64,000 bases of DNA from CAVUXJ01 sp963814975 (GCA_963814975.1 CAWFFB010000032.1:1-64000), one strand, 5' to 3'. Shown: positions 20,111 to 28,388, counted from the stretch's first letter. The notes: generated by a model from the letters alone, not told the origin. Translations and numbers: made by a program.

Positions 20111-21799
20111 CTACTGAACACTGACACCGCCGTCAGGCTGACGTCGATCCATGCCACCTTCGAGCACGTTATTCGTGGAGTCGTAAACGATCACTTCCGC
20201 AACGCCCTGATTACCGCCCTCGAGAAGCTGATGTCCTTTGGCCCGCAACAACGCGATGGTGTCACTTGAGAGCGCCAGTCGCTCATAGATGATTCGATCC
20301 GGAAGCCACTGATGATGGAACCGACCTGCATCCACCGCCTCCTGAGCGTTCATTCCGAAGTCAACCACATTCAGAATCGTTAAGAGCACCGTATTGATGA
20401 TCGTTCGTCCTCCGGGGCTCCCGGTAACCATGACGAGCTTTCCGTCTTTTGCCACAATCGTCGGAGTCATGCTTGAAAGCATGCGCTTCCTCGGCTGGGC
20501 GAGATTTGGTGCTGTGCCAATCAAGCCTTCGTCGGTCGTGAGTTCCGGGGCTGCGTTGAAATCCCCCATTTCGTTGTTGAGGAGGAATCCCGCACCAGGG
20601 ACCACGATCCGCGAGCCGTAGTCTTGCTCAAGGGTATATGTGAGCGCCACCGCGTTGCGTTGGACGTCCACCACAGAGAAATGCGTTGTTTCCGTGCTTG
20701 CCGGGGGCCAGGAGAAGGTTATCGGAGACGACTTGGACGCGCGATTCGAATCGATACTTCGACGCAGTCTCTGCGCGTAATCCTTCGAGATGAGGCGGTC
20801 GATTGGCATCTGCGGATTGAAATCGGGGTCGCCAAGATGTGCGGCTCGGTCAGCGAACGCCCTGCGCATGGTCTCCACGACCAAGTGAACGTTTTGGGCC
20901 GAACCGTATCCGTTCGATGTGAGGTCATAGCCCTCCAGAATATTCAGCATCTGCACGAGGGCAATCCCGCCTGAACTACTGGGCGGCATCGAGATGATCT
21001 CGTGGCCGCGGTACAGGCTCCGAATAGGGATCCGCTTCCGGGCTTGGTACGCTCGGAGGTCGTCCCGGGTGATGAGCCCTCCATGAGCCGTCATCTCCTT
21101 CTCAATGAGTAGAGCAGTCTCACCCTCATAGAAGCCGGGCGGCCCTTGCGCGGCTATACGCTGCAGTGTGCGCGCGAGATCGGGTTGTTTGATGATGTCG
21201 CCAGCCTCATACGGAATACCGCCCTTTGAGAACTGTGCGACTGATGCTGGATACCGTTTCATCGGCTCTAGTGCGCCCCGCAGCGACCGAGCGAGGTCAA
21301 TTGAGACCATGAACCCGTCACGGGCCACCCTCGTTGCGGGATCGACGAGCCGCTTCCAAGAGAGCTTGCCACGGTCTCGCCAAGCGACATGGAGACCTGC
21401 CACGGTCCCGGGAACGCCAACCGACAGATGACCCCGATGGTGGGTTTCCGAATCGTACTTCCCACTCTTCAGAAACATCGTCGGCAAAGACCCGGTCGGA
21501 GCCGTTTCCCGGAAATCGTACGCGACAGCGTCGCCCGTCGCTGACCGAAACACGAGGAACCCGCCACCTCCAATATTGCCAGCCGCTGGATGAGTGACAG
21601 CGAGGGCGAACGCCGTCGCCACAGCCGCGTCAATCGCGTTCCCGCCATCCCTGAGGACTCCTGCTCCAATTTGTGAGGCGATCTCGCTCGCCGAGATAAC
21701 CATGCCCTTCTTGGTGCGGATCGGCTGCGAGCCTGCGTCGAGCAGGTGAACCGATGCGACTGCGATGCTCAGGATCGCGATCGCGCTCAATCTACGCAT
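20111..21799 (-). CDS. ggt: Gamma-glutamyltranspeptidase (cassette gene)
   Basis: The product is 562 residues with an intact frame. It has an N-terminal signal peptide (about 1-22). The family scaffold is clear: GGNAIDAAVATAFALAV, GNIGGGGFLV, substrate Arg in FRETAP, MPPSSSGGI, then the autoprocessing nucleophile Thr371 in ETTHFSV, GSPGGRTI and the C-terminal GGMDRRQPDG. The precursor cuts itself before Thr371 into two subunits. It hydrolyses or transfers the gamma-glutamyl group of glutathione and related peptides outside the cytoplasm, releasing glutamate and dipeptides. The next cassette upstream is an amino-acid permease, which fits uptake of the products. A ggt gene as an integron cassette of 1.7 kb is unusual. 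Confidence 0.93.
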   Translation of the reverse strand: MRRLSAIAILSIAVASVHLLDAGSQPIRTKKGMVISASEIASQIGAGVLRDGGNAIDAAVATAFALAVTHPAAGNIGGGGFLVFRSATGDAVAYDFRETAPTGSLPTMFLKSGKYDSETHHRGHLSVGVPGTVAGLHVAWRDRGKLSWKRLVDPATRVARDGFMVSIDLARSLRGALEPMKRYPASVAQFSKGGIPYEAGDIIKQPDLARTLQRIAAQGPPGFYEGETALLIEKEMTAHGGLITRDDLRAYQARKRIPIRSLYRGHEIISMPPSSSGGIALVQMLNILEGYDLTSNGYGSAQNVHLVVETMRRAFADRAAHLGDPDFNPQMPIDRLISKDYAQRLRRSIDSNRASKSSPITFSWPPASTETTHFSVVDVQRNAVALTYTLEQDYGSRIVVPGAGFLLNNEMGDFNAAPELTTDEGLIGTAPNLAQPRKRMLSSMTPTIVAKDGKLVMVTGSPGGRTIINTVLLTILNVVDFGMNAQEAVDAGRFHHQWLPDRIIYERLALSSDTIALLRAKGHQLLEGGNQGVAEVIVYDSTNNVLEGGMDRRQPDGGVSVQ

Positions 21800-21867
21800 G
21801 GAGCCTCCAGAAATGGCGACGATATCAGAGCAAGGAGTCTCCGGCTTGTGGCGCCAGCTTCGGCGCT

Positions 21868-21937
21868 GTCTAACGCCAAGCGTTCACCAGCGGCCGTTCA
21901 GGATCGCACCAGCGGTCTGGTGCAACGCTTGCTAGAT
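21868..21937 (-). other. attC5 (downstream of APC permease cassette)
   Basis: On the minus strand it opens ATCTAGC (one departure from RYYYAAC) and closes GTTAGAC. The arms AAGCGTTGCACCAG and CTGGTGAACGCTT pair with an unpaired G. It belongs to the same arm subfamily as attC2. Confidence 0.82.
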
Positions 21938-21992
21938 GGTACCCACAACCTATGCCCCCGGCCGTGCCGCTATGCGCTCAAAGCTACGGAAG

Positions 21993-23330
21993 CTAGAACG
22001 CTTCTGCCGAATCCACAGATCTCTTAGAACGAGATTCGCGGAGCCTCGGCCTGTAGGCAAAATAGAGTATCGAGCCGACTCCTGCCGCTATCCCCGTATC
22101 GCGCGCTTCGCGCCATCCACTGTTCGAGAGCAGCCACGCACATAGCACTAGCGAGATAATCGAGACGACGTTGCCGGCGGGCACCACGAAAGTCGTCGAA
22201 CGTTCCCGGCTTCGGCGGCGCAAGATCGGCAAAGCTGCGCACGTAGAAGCGTAGACGATGAGCCTGATTATTACGGCGATGGTGACCGCGTAAATGAATG
22301 TCCCTGAGAGGGTGAGCCCGAGCATGATGGCCGCCGTTAGCAGGATGGCGACATGTGGTGTATGAAAGCGTCGGTGTGTCATTGACAGGATTCGTGGGAG
22401 TTGGCCCCGTTCTGCCATCGCAAACGGCAGCCGTGAGGTAGCCAGCAGGCTCACGTGTAGGATTCCCATCATCGAAATCAGCGCGCCAACCGTGATAAGC
22501 GTAGCGCCCGCTGCGCCGAGGAAGCCGCTGGCTGCGTCCGTCAGGGGCCTCTCTGAATGTGCCAACTCCGGCAGCGTCCCGATGCATACGAACTGTATCA
22601 AGATGTACAGGACGGCCACGATACCTATCGCAGTAACCAGCGCGAAGGGTATTGTGCGCTGCGGCTCGTGGACTTCACCTGACGGGATTAACGTCGCTTC
22701 AAATCCCATGAACATGAAGACCAGCAGCAAGACCGCGTTGGAGAACGGGCGGTAGTCGGGTGGCGTTGCAAAGGAAAACTGCTGAGGATTGATGAAGAAC
22801 ATTCCGGCCGCGATGAAGAGCAATAGCGGTATCAGCTTGCCCACTGTGAAGATGTTACTGACAAGTGCCGCTCGGCGGACGCCCACGATGTTTATGATGG
22901 TCAGTGAAATGATGACTCCGGTAATGACGAGTGCTCGCTGCCACCCCGAACTCGCGGTCGGCCGGAAGTATGCGAAATAGCTGACCATCAGGTTGCAGAT
23001 CGCAGCGAAGCCAGCCATCCTCGCCAGCCACAGCAGCCAACCCACCTGGAACCCGATTGCTGAACCGAACGCCTCCCGCGTGTAAAGGTACGGACCGCCT
23101 GTATCCTTAAAGTGACTGGCAACCTCGGCAAAGCAAAGGACGATGAGCGTAATCAGTGCCGCGCAGATCAAGTAGGCGAACAGACTGTAAGCTCCGGTCA
23201 GGGCATAAACTTGTGACGGGAGACCGAAGATACCCGCACCGACGGAGGTGTTAATAGCTAGCGCGAGAAAGTCCCATCTGCGTATGCCTCTGACGAGCCC
23301 TGAAGGGGTTATCTGCACCATACTTCGCAC
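21993..23330 (-). CDS. APC-superfamily amino-acid permease (cassette gene)
   Basis: The product is 445 residues with about 12 hydrophobic segments. The first helix holds the substrate-site glycine motif of APC transporters (NTSVGAGIFGLP); later blocks include FAEVASHFKDTGGPYLY and FMGFEATLIPSGE. It should import amino acids or related compounds by proton or sodium coupling, or by exchange. The substrate cannot be read from sequence. It starts 24 bp after the GTTAGAC core that the IS5-type element now interrupts. In the array it lies directly upstream of ggt, but each cassette has its own attC and the genes were joined by recombination, so the pairing may be chance. Confidence 0.88.
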   Translation of the reverse strand: MRSMVQITPSGLVRGIRRWDFLALAINTSVGAGIFGLPSQVYALTGAYSLFAYLICAALITLIVLCFAEVASHFKDTGGPYLYTREAFGSAIGFQVGWLLWLARMAGFAAICNLMVSYFAYFRPTASSGWQRALVITGVIISLTIINIVGVRRAALVSNIFTVGKLIPLLLFIAAGMFFINPQQFSFATPPDYRPFSNAVLLLVFMFMGFEATLIPSGEVHEPQRTIPFALVTAIGIVAVLYILIQFVCIGTLPELAHSERPLTDAASGFLGAAGATLITVGALISMMGILHVSLLATSRLPFAMAERGQLPRILSMTHRRFHTPHVAILLTAAIMLGLTLSGTFIYAVTIAVIIRLIVYASTCAALPILRRRSRERSTTFVVPAGNVVSIISLVLCAWLLSNSGWREARDTGIAAGVGSILYFAYRPRLRESRSKRSVDSAEAF

Positions 23331-23358
23331 TGCGAACGGATAGGTCGCAGCCGTCTAA

Positions 23359-24604
23359 CAGGACGTTGAAAAAGTAACTTTGATGACGTGCTCCCACTCC
23401 CCAGATCCGGCGATGTGGGCCGTCCGCGACGACCCCGGGTCAGCTGCCCGCGTGGTGTCAACCCGACGCATACACCAGATTGCGAATGCGGATCAGGTTG
23501 AACGCCGCCGCCGTCCAACGAAAGATCCACGTCACCCTGAGTCCGCCGCGGTGCCGCAGCTTCCGCAGCAACCCGATCGTTTTCATCCACCCGAAGGCTT
23601 CCTCCACGCGCTTGCGCTTGCGTTGGCTCACCGCATACCCAGGATGCCGCGTCGTGCGCCCGTCGATCGCACTGCGGCGCTTCGTCGTGTTCTGCGCCAC
23701 GTGCGGCGTGACGGTCATATGGCGCAACTCGGCGACGAACTCCGGGTAGTCGTAGGCTTTGTCGGCGCCGACGGTCACGCGCCCCCCGGGCAGCGCCTCG
23801 AGCATTCCCAGGGCGGCGTACCGTTCGCCATAGCCATCGGCCGGCGTGACGTCGGTATCGACGATCAGGCCGGACCGGTTCTCCATCAGCACGTGGCCCA
23901 TGTACACCAGCCGCGCCGGATGCCCGTCGCTCTTGCGATACATCCGGGCGTCCGGATCCGTGGTCGACTGGTGCGTGTCGTTCTTCCGCCGTTCCCCGCG
24001 AAAATTCACCGTCGGGTTCTTCGGATCGTCGGGCGGCGCGGACGAGTCCTCGTCCTTCGGCCGAACGCTCTTGTGACTGGCCCACGCCTCCAGCAATGTC
24101 CCGTCCACGGTGAAGTGCTCATCCGACAACAGCCCGTGCGTGCGCGCCTCGTCCAAGACCTGCGCGAAGAACGCCTCGGCGATCGCGCCCCGCAGCAAGC
24201 GCTCGCGGTTCTTCGAGAACGTCGAATGATTCCAAATGCGCTCGTCCAGGCCCAAGCCGACAAACCAGCGAAACAGCAGGTTGTACTCGAGTTGCTCGAT
24301 CAGCAACCGCTCGCTCCGCACCGTATACAGCACCTGCAGCAACAACGCGCGCAGCAACTGCTCGGGCGGAATCGACGGCCGGCCGAAATCCGTATACAGG
24401 GCTTCGAATTCCCCCGTGAGGCGAGCCAGGGCGGCATCCACGATGCGCCGGATCGGCCGCAACGGGTGATCGGCCGGCACGCGCTGCTCCGGCGAGAGGT
24501 AGCTAAACAGGAAATCCGATCGTTCGTCGGGACCTCGCATCGCCCTGCGCCCTCCTGGAAACGTGTGCGCAGTGTATACAAGGAGTTACTTTTTCAACAC
24601 CCTG
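23359..24604 (-). mobile_element. IS5/IS1182-type insertion sequence in an attC core
   Basis: The terminal inverted repeats are CAGG(A/G)(C/T)GTTGAAAAAGT at both ends (23359 and 24604). A CTAA target duplication is at 23355-23358 and 24605-24608. Length is 1246 bp. Removing the element and one CTAA restores GTTAGAC, the end box of the attC between the GNAT and permease cassettes. Confidence 0.88.
23458..24540 (-). CDS. IS5/IS1182-type DDE transposase
   Basis: The product is 360 residues with an intact frame. The N-terminal DUF772-type helical domain (LRPIRRIVDAALARL) is followed by a DDE domain with VDGTLLEAWASHKS, VDTDVTPADGYGE, VGADKAYDYPEF and the C-terminal KRVEEAFGWMKTIG with the third acid. 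The YREK-like context of this last block is typical of IS5-group enzymes. It is the only gene of the element. Its target, (C/T)TA(A/G), coincides with part of the attC core, which explains the precise insertion. Confidence 0.92.
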   Translation of the reverse strand: MRGPDERSDFLFSYLSPEQRVPADHPLRPIRRIVDAALARLTGEFEALYTDFGRPSIPPEQLLRALLLQVLYTVRSERLLIEQLEYNLLFRWFVGLGLDERIWNHSTFSKNRERLLRGAIAEAFFAQVLDEARTHGLLSDEHFTVDGTLLEAWASHKSVRPKDEDSSAPPDDPKNPTVNFRGERRKNDTHQSTTDPDARMYRKSDGHPARLVYMGHVLMENRSGLIVDTDVTPADGYGERYAALGMLEALPGGRVTVGADKAYDYPEFVAELRHMTVTPHVAQNTTKRRSAIDGRTTRHPGYAVSQRKRKRVEEAFGWMKTIGLLRKLRHRGGLRVTWIFRWTAAAFNLIRIRNLVYASG

Positions 24605-24685
24605 CTAACGATTCAAATGAGCCGCGCGCCGCGGTGACATGATGGCACAGACCGTTAGGCGCGTCGGCTCCATTTGGAGGTCAGC
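24605..24685 (-). other. attC6 (GNAT cassette), split by IS5-type element
   Basis: On the minus strand the arms CCAAATGGAGCCGACGCGC and GCGCGCGGCTCATTTG pair with the unpaired G seen in attC1, 3 and 4. The closing box is GTTAG, interrupted by the IS; with the IS removed it reads GTTAGAC. The opening box GGCTGAC is degenerate. The site overlaps the last codons of the GNAT gene. Confidence 0.82.
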
Positions 24686-25057
24686 CACCGCTCGCGTGCC
24701 ATGATGAAACGGATTTCGCCGTTTGATCTTGTTCCATCAGCACTCCAGCCAGCGCGTCGATAGAATGATTCCGCTCGCGTGTTGGGATCGGTGCTCAGCC
24801 ATACCTGGGAGACTCCCGCACCGAACAACCAATCCATCATGGTGTCATGCAGGCGACGGCCGATGCCTTGCCTTTCGTAGCCCGGTTCGACGAACAAGGC
24901 ATAGACGTTCGCATTCGAAAGATCGGCCATCGCAAAAAGCCACGATTCGATTGTTGACCTCACAAACCCAATTGCGCCCGTTCCCAGCGATCACCCGGTC
25001 GAGGTCCTCGGGCCTCAAGACGCTCAAATCAGAAAGGCGATTCTCATTGACGCTCAT
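24655..25057 (-). CDS. GNAT acetyltransferase (cassette gene), one frameshift
   Basis: The N-terminal frame from ATG 25057 (MSVNENRLSDLSVL) runs to about residue 38 (WVCEVNNRIVAF). The C-terminal frame then carries AMADLSNANVYALFV and the acetyl-CoA loop ERQGIGRRLHD. The frames join near 24945. In the N-terminal frame, plausible coding continues upstream of 25057 (FRIATRTDLPELSRVR) without a start codon, so a second small error may hide the true start. Combined length is about 135-150 residues, normal for GNAT. Small acetyltransferases are among the commonest integron cassette genes. Its target is unknown. Confidence 0.75.
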
Positions 25058-25126
25058 TCTGACCCGACTCAGCTCGGGAAGATCCGTTCTTGTGGCGATC
25101 CGGAAATTTACTTCCCGATAGCGAGT

Positions 25127-25226
25127 GGCTAACTACTCTTGGAGTAGACAGCCGAGCGTGTTTGCAGCCAACGCCGGCCGTTCTGGCGGCACGTCGGAGA
25201 CGAGAACTCCAAGACCGGCTGGATGA
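25127..25226 (-). other. Possible attC7 upstream of GNAT cassette
   Basis: On the minus strand the end box GTTAGCC lies at the expected place about 65 bp before the GNAT ATG. An inner 9-bp match (TCTTGGAGT against ACTCCAAGA) supports paired arms. The outer boxes are degenerate (GTTAGCC, CCAGCC), so this is weaker than the others. Confidence 0.45.
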
Positions 25227-25475
25227 TAGCACCGGCTGCGCTGCACGATTTGAGGAAAAGGAGGGGGGACGTCACGCTGTTACGTATCGCGACCGGGAAA
25301 ATGTAGGGCGTGATTAGCTGCGAGTCTCTGTAGCTAATAGCGTCTTCACGAGCGCCAAAACCTGACGGTTACTAACGAAAAGTCGCGAAGTGGTAGAGCG
25401 ACCCCGCCGGGGGCCTCAGGTCGCCAGATCGGCGTCAGGCAGAACTAATTCCGACCCGCGCAGACGTGCCGCCCA
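25227..25475. repeat. Non-coding stretch with repeat copy D (25382-25436)
   Basis: Copy D reads GTCGCGAAGTGGTAGAGCG, has a CCCCGCCGGGG core and ends AGGTCGCCAGATCGGCGTC. It marks where the integron array gives way to kinase-derived sequence. No gene is visible between 25227 and 25382. Confidence 0.75.
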
Positions 25476-25527
25476 TATAATCCCCATCGTCTGGTCCTCA
25501 CCCGCGGCATACACCTCGGTCCGTATG
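25476..25527 (+). pseudogene. Kinase promoter and first-codons remnant
   Basis: TATAAT at 25476-25481, in the same CGCCCATATAATCC context as at 4874, is followed 9 bp later by CTG GTC CTC ACC, giving LVLTRGIHLGPY. That matches the start of the kinase at 4890 (LALTPGTRLGVY). Similarity then stops. It is the head of a deleted kinase gene, or a captured promoter. Confidence 0.65.
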
Positions 25528-25715
25528 ATGGGCAACTCGATATGATCGAAGCCGCGTTGGAGGACTAGGCCCTCAATCGCATTCCCCCCGCGCGCTTGTG
25601 CCGCCCAGGGGAAAGGTGTACAGTCAGGGTCCACGCTTTCCTGAGACTGCCACCACCTCGCTGGGCGTTCTCCAGTCTTGGCCCCTGCCCTCATCAAGGC
25701 TCGTTTCCCCCAGAA

Positions 25716-25943
25716 ATGGCGGCTGGCATGATCACATCCCCTCACTCCGCACCGCTGGCCGGACTGCTGCAGCGAGTCCGCGACGAATACCGAGAAATGC
25801 CGGAGCTTAAATTAACCAAGCCGCAGGCCATGCGATTATTTGGCGTGGCGCCCTCGGTGTGCGCCGCGGTGCTGAGGGCGCTCGTGATGGAGAACTTTCT
25901 GTCCCGCACCGGCGAGGGCCAGTTTGTGCGATCGACCACATAG
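25716..25943 (+). CDS. Small winged-helix-like protein
   Basis: About 71-75 residues from ATG 25716 or 25728. The sequence LLQRVRDEYREMPEL, KLTKPQAMRLFGVAP and LRALVMENFLSRTGEG has the pattern of a small helix-turn-helix/winged domain that I associate with short Acidobacteria proteins of unknown role. The start is uncertain since no clear Shine-Dalgarno is present. It lies just downstream of the kinase-start remnant and may use that promoter. Function is unknown; DNA binding is a guess. Confidence 0.55.
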   Translation: MAAGMITSPHSAPLAGLLQRVRDEYREMPELKLTKPQAMRLFGVAPSVCAAVLRALVMENFLSRTGEGQFVRSTT

Positions 25944-26197
25944 TAGTGAACAAGCCCATAGTGACGGCGTGCGCGGGGTTCTCGGCTTGGAGAATCCTAG
26001 CGTTGAACAGGACCAGCACAGCCTCACCCCGCTAGCTCAGTCCGTTCCTTTTGTTCGCGATTGCACCAGTTGCGTCGCTCGATCCGTGATCAGCTTCGCC
26101 GGAATCGGTGATCACGTCACAAGAATCTGTGCAGCATCACCGGAATAACCAATCACGACGAATCTGTACATCGTCAATAAGTGAGGAGGGTGTCAAG

Positions 26198-26539
26198 ATG
26201 CCAGTAGTGAGGATGAAAGTTGCGCCCGATACCGTGGCGTATGCCGACGCGGAGCACCACAGGCTAATAGTGGAGTTCGCCATCCCAGGAGCGCCTACGG
26301 AGACCATCGATCTAAAGCTCCTCGAAGATAGCGTCCATTTATTGGCGCCAGCAAGGGATATCGATTACGTTTCGGCATTGGCTTTAGGTTGGCCGGTGAA
26401 ACCTAACAAAGCCGAAGCTACCTACGAGAACGGATTGCTCCGAATCGAAGTGCCTTTCAAAGACCCAATGGAAGATGCAGTGAAGGTCGCCATTAAGCCA
26501 GGTGGGCCGGAAGCCAAGACCAAAATTATCGAGGCCTGA
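26198..26539 (+). CDS. Hsp20/alpha-crystallin-like small protein
   Basis: ATG 26198 follows GAGGAGG (26182-26188). The product is 113 residues. The pattern of beta strands (LIVEFAIPGAPTETIDLKLLEDSVHLLA), the central variable part, then YENGLLRIEVPFKDP (the conserved [A/E]-x-x-x-G-L-L-x-[I/V]-x-[V/I]-P signature of small heat-shock proteins) and the C-terminal VAIKPG identify an Hsp20-type domain. N- and C-terminal arms are short, so oligomer size may differ from canonical members. It is likely a holdase chaperone. The 254 bp upstream (25944-26197) hold a twofold AATCTGT(A/G)CA repeat and no gene. Confidence 0.8.
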   Translation: MPVVRMKVAPDTVAYADAEHHRLIVEFAIPGAPTETIDLKLLEDSVHLLAPARDIDYVSALALGWPVKPNKAEATYENGLLRIEVPFKDPMEDAVKVAIKPGGPEAKTKIIEA

Positions 26540-26949
26540 TGACCCCTTAATGCGCTCGGAAGCGGCGTCGGCATCCGAGGCTCCCGGTTGTGATCGTGGG
26601 GCGAGCTTCGTTCGGATGGTAGCTGGACAAGGCGCGGGCTGATTGCATAGAGAAACTCCGTATGACGCGTACGGTTCAGCGCCGGCATGGTCCTCATATG
26701 TCGCGAAGTGGCGAGCCACCCGCCGGCTTGACTTGGATAAACAGGACGGCGTTAGCCAGGAGCTACGGCGGCTGCCCTGGGCCTCGCCCGTATAATTGCG
26801 TCACTGTTGGCGCTTCCCGTCACGTGCGCTCTTCCTGTAGCGGATGAAGGCGGAGCCCGTTTCTCGCTCATGGGAGGAACTCGGCGGCACGCGCTGGTCC
26901 AATACGCGAATCAAGTGGCCCGAAGTCGAATACAAACGACGAGATTCTA
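26540..26949. repeat. Intergenic stretch with partial repeat copy E (26700-26727) and -10 box
   Basis: Copy E keeps only the left half (GTCGCGAAGTGGCGAGCC then CCGCC). At 26791-26796 TATAAT in the context CGCCCGTATAAT is followed 10 bp later by TTG GCG CTT CCC, resembling the kinase start LALTP. It is thus a second orphan kinase promoter. It may now drive the reductase-like gene at 26950. No other gene is seen. Confidence 0.6.
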
Positions 26950-27906
26950 ATGATCACCATCCTTGGAGCAGGCGGCGCCATCGGCAACGAACTCGTCAAG
27001 CTTCTCGCGGCGAAGAACCAGCCGTTCCGCCTGGTTGGCCGCAATCCAAAGGCGACGCCGGGCGCGACCGAAACCCTCGCGGCCGATCTGACGGATAGAG
27101 ATCAGACCATTCGAGCCGTCGCGGGCTCGAGCGTCGTGCACTTGCTCGTGGGTCTCAAATACGATCGCAGAGTCTGGCAGGACATGTGGCCGCGGATCAT
27201 GAGCAATACCATCGAAGCCTGCAAACGCGCCGGCGCCAAACTGATCTTCTTCGACAACGTGTACATGTACGGCAAGGTGAGCGGGCCAATGACCGAGGAG
27301 ACGCCGTTCAATCCGTGCAGCAAGAAAGGGTGAAATCCGCGCGAAGATCGCCACGACGCTGATCAACGAGTGGAAGTCGGGTGCGCTCGCCGCGATGATT
27401 GCCCGATCCGCCGACTTCTACGGCCCCGACACGCAGAACGCCGTTCCCAATCTTCTCGTCTTTCAGCCTTTCGCCCGGAAGCGCAAAGCGTCATGGCTCG
27501 TGAATGATGCCGTTCCGCACTCCTTCACCTACACGCCGGATGCCGCGCAAAGCCTGGTGCAGCTCGCCGGACGGGCAAGCGCCTGGAATCAGACGTGGCA
27601 TGTCCCCACCACACCCAATCCGCTCACAGGGAAAGAGTTCGTCGCACTGGCCGCGAAGGAATTCGGCGTGGCGCCACGCTATCGCGTGTTGAGCCGGCCG
27701 ATGCTCCGGATTGCCGGCTGGTTTGATCCGCTTGTCGCCGAATCCTACGAGATGCTGTACCAGAGCGATGGGCCGTATCTCTTCGATTCCAGCAAGTTCG
27801 CCAGAGAGTTCGGTTCGCCGGTACGCCATACGCCGATGGCATCCGCACCACTGCCGCCTCATTCAAGCGCGACGCGCACCGTCATAGTTCCTCAAAATTC
27901 GCGTAG
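26950..27906 (+). CDS. NAD(P)-binding NmrA/epimerase-like protein, two frameshifts
   Basis: The start is ATG 26950. The Rossmann glycine motif ILGAGGAIGNELVKLL is at the N-terminus, followed by LVGRNPKAT, AADLTDRD and FFDNVYMYGKVSG, as in atypical extended short-chain dehydrogenases of the NmrA/epimerase group. An extra G near 27329 (AAAGGGTGAA) ends this frame; removing it gives PCSKKGEIRAKIAT and continues to SGALAAMIARSADFYGP. A second change near 27812 restores GFAGTPYADGIRTTAASFKRD and stops at 27906. Repaired length is about 318 residues. The tyrosine-lysine pair of true epimerases is not obvious, so redox sensing or an unspecific reductase role is as likely as epimerisation. Confidence 0.75.
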
Positions 27907-28007
27907 TGTTTATCTGTCCGCCCATAAGCGTTAGATCCTGCCGTTTGGAACGGTGGGCGACCAATTCAAAAAACTGTAGCGCCTCGTGCCGACGATATAG
28001 CACGCGC

Positions 28008-28388
28008 TTACCTCGCATGTGCGGGTCGGGGCTTTGTTAGAGGCTCTAAGCTTCCGGGTGTCGCGTTCGGGCACAGCCGGCGCACGCTCGGCAGCGCCAA
28101 GACTTCGGCTGTCGTGAACACGCCCCCTTCGAGGCGCTCAAAGATAACGGGAAGCAGCGCTCCCAGGGTCTGCCGATCTCGGCGCGTGACGCGCGAGGGG
28201 GGCTGCAGGCGGTGCACGGCGGCTTCCAGGCGGGTGAGCGTCTGTTCCAGCCGCGTCAGCCGCTCGACGAGGTCGAGCCGCCGGGCATCGTCGGTTGGCT
28301 GCTCGACCTTCGGGCGTCGCCCCCAGCGTGGTCGTCGCGTCTGCGAGACCTGCGGAGGGAAGGCGATGACCATCCCGTGAATCGTCAC
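28008..28388 (-). CDS. Hypothetical protein of phage-derived block
   Basis: It starts at GTG 28388, overlapping the terminase stop by GTGA, or at ATG 28373. Length is about 120-126 residues. The central part is a predicted coiled coil (LVERLTRLEQTLTRLEAAVHRL), and the C-terminus (FTTAEVLALPSVRRLCP) looks like a small helical domain. It is translationally coupled to terS, so a packaging or regulatory role is possible. I do not recognise the family. Downstream (27907-28007) nothing is coded, and no large terminase follows. Confidence 0.6.
   Translation of the reverse strand: MTIHGMVIAFPPQVSQTRRPRWGRRPKVEQPTDDARRLDLVERLTRLEQTLTRLEAAVHRLQPPSRVTRRDRQTLGALLPVIFERLEGGVFTTAEVLALPSVRRLCPNATPGSLEPLTKPRPAHAR

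Larger units (their letters stand above)
15282..25226 (-). other. Integron gene-cassette array without visible integrase (CALIN)
   Basis: Six minus-strand genes alternate with attC-like sites in the order GNAT, APC permease, ggt, amidase 2, amidase 1, MetX-like hydrolase, reading right to left. Every gene is followed within roughly 30-130 bp by a site that starts RYYYAAC (or close) and ends GTTRRRY, with imperfect inverted arms. Gene starts follow the preceding GTTRRRY by 24-100 bp, as expected of single-gene cassettes. An IS5-type element splits one site. No intI is present between 25.2 and 31.8 kb or to the left. The array edge on the left is an IS110-type element. Confidence 0.88.

Noticed and set aside
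24655..25057. GNAT gene as two separate genes
   Set aside because: The two frames complement each other exactly in the GNAT fold and join near 24945.
27870..27940. GTTAGAT after the NmrA-like gene as another attC
   Set aside because: No RYYYAAC partner or complementary arm is found upstream within 120 bp.
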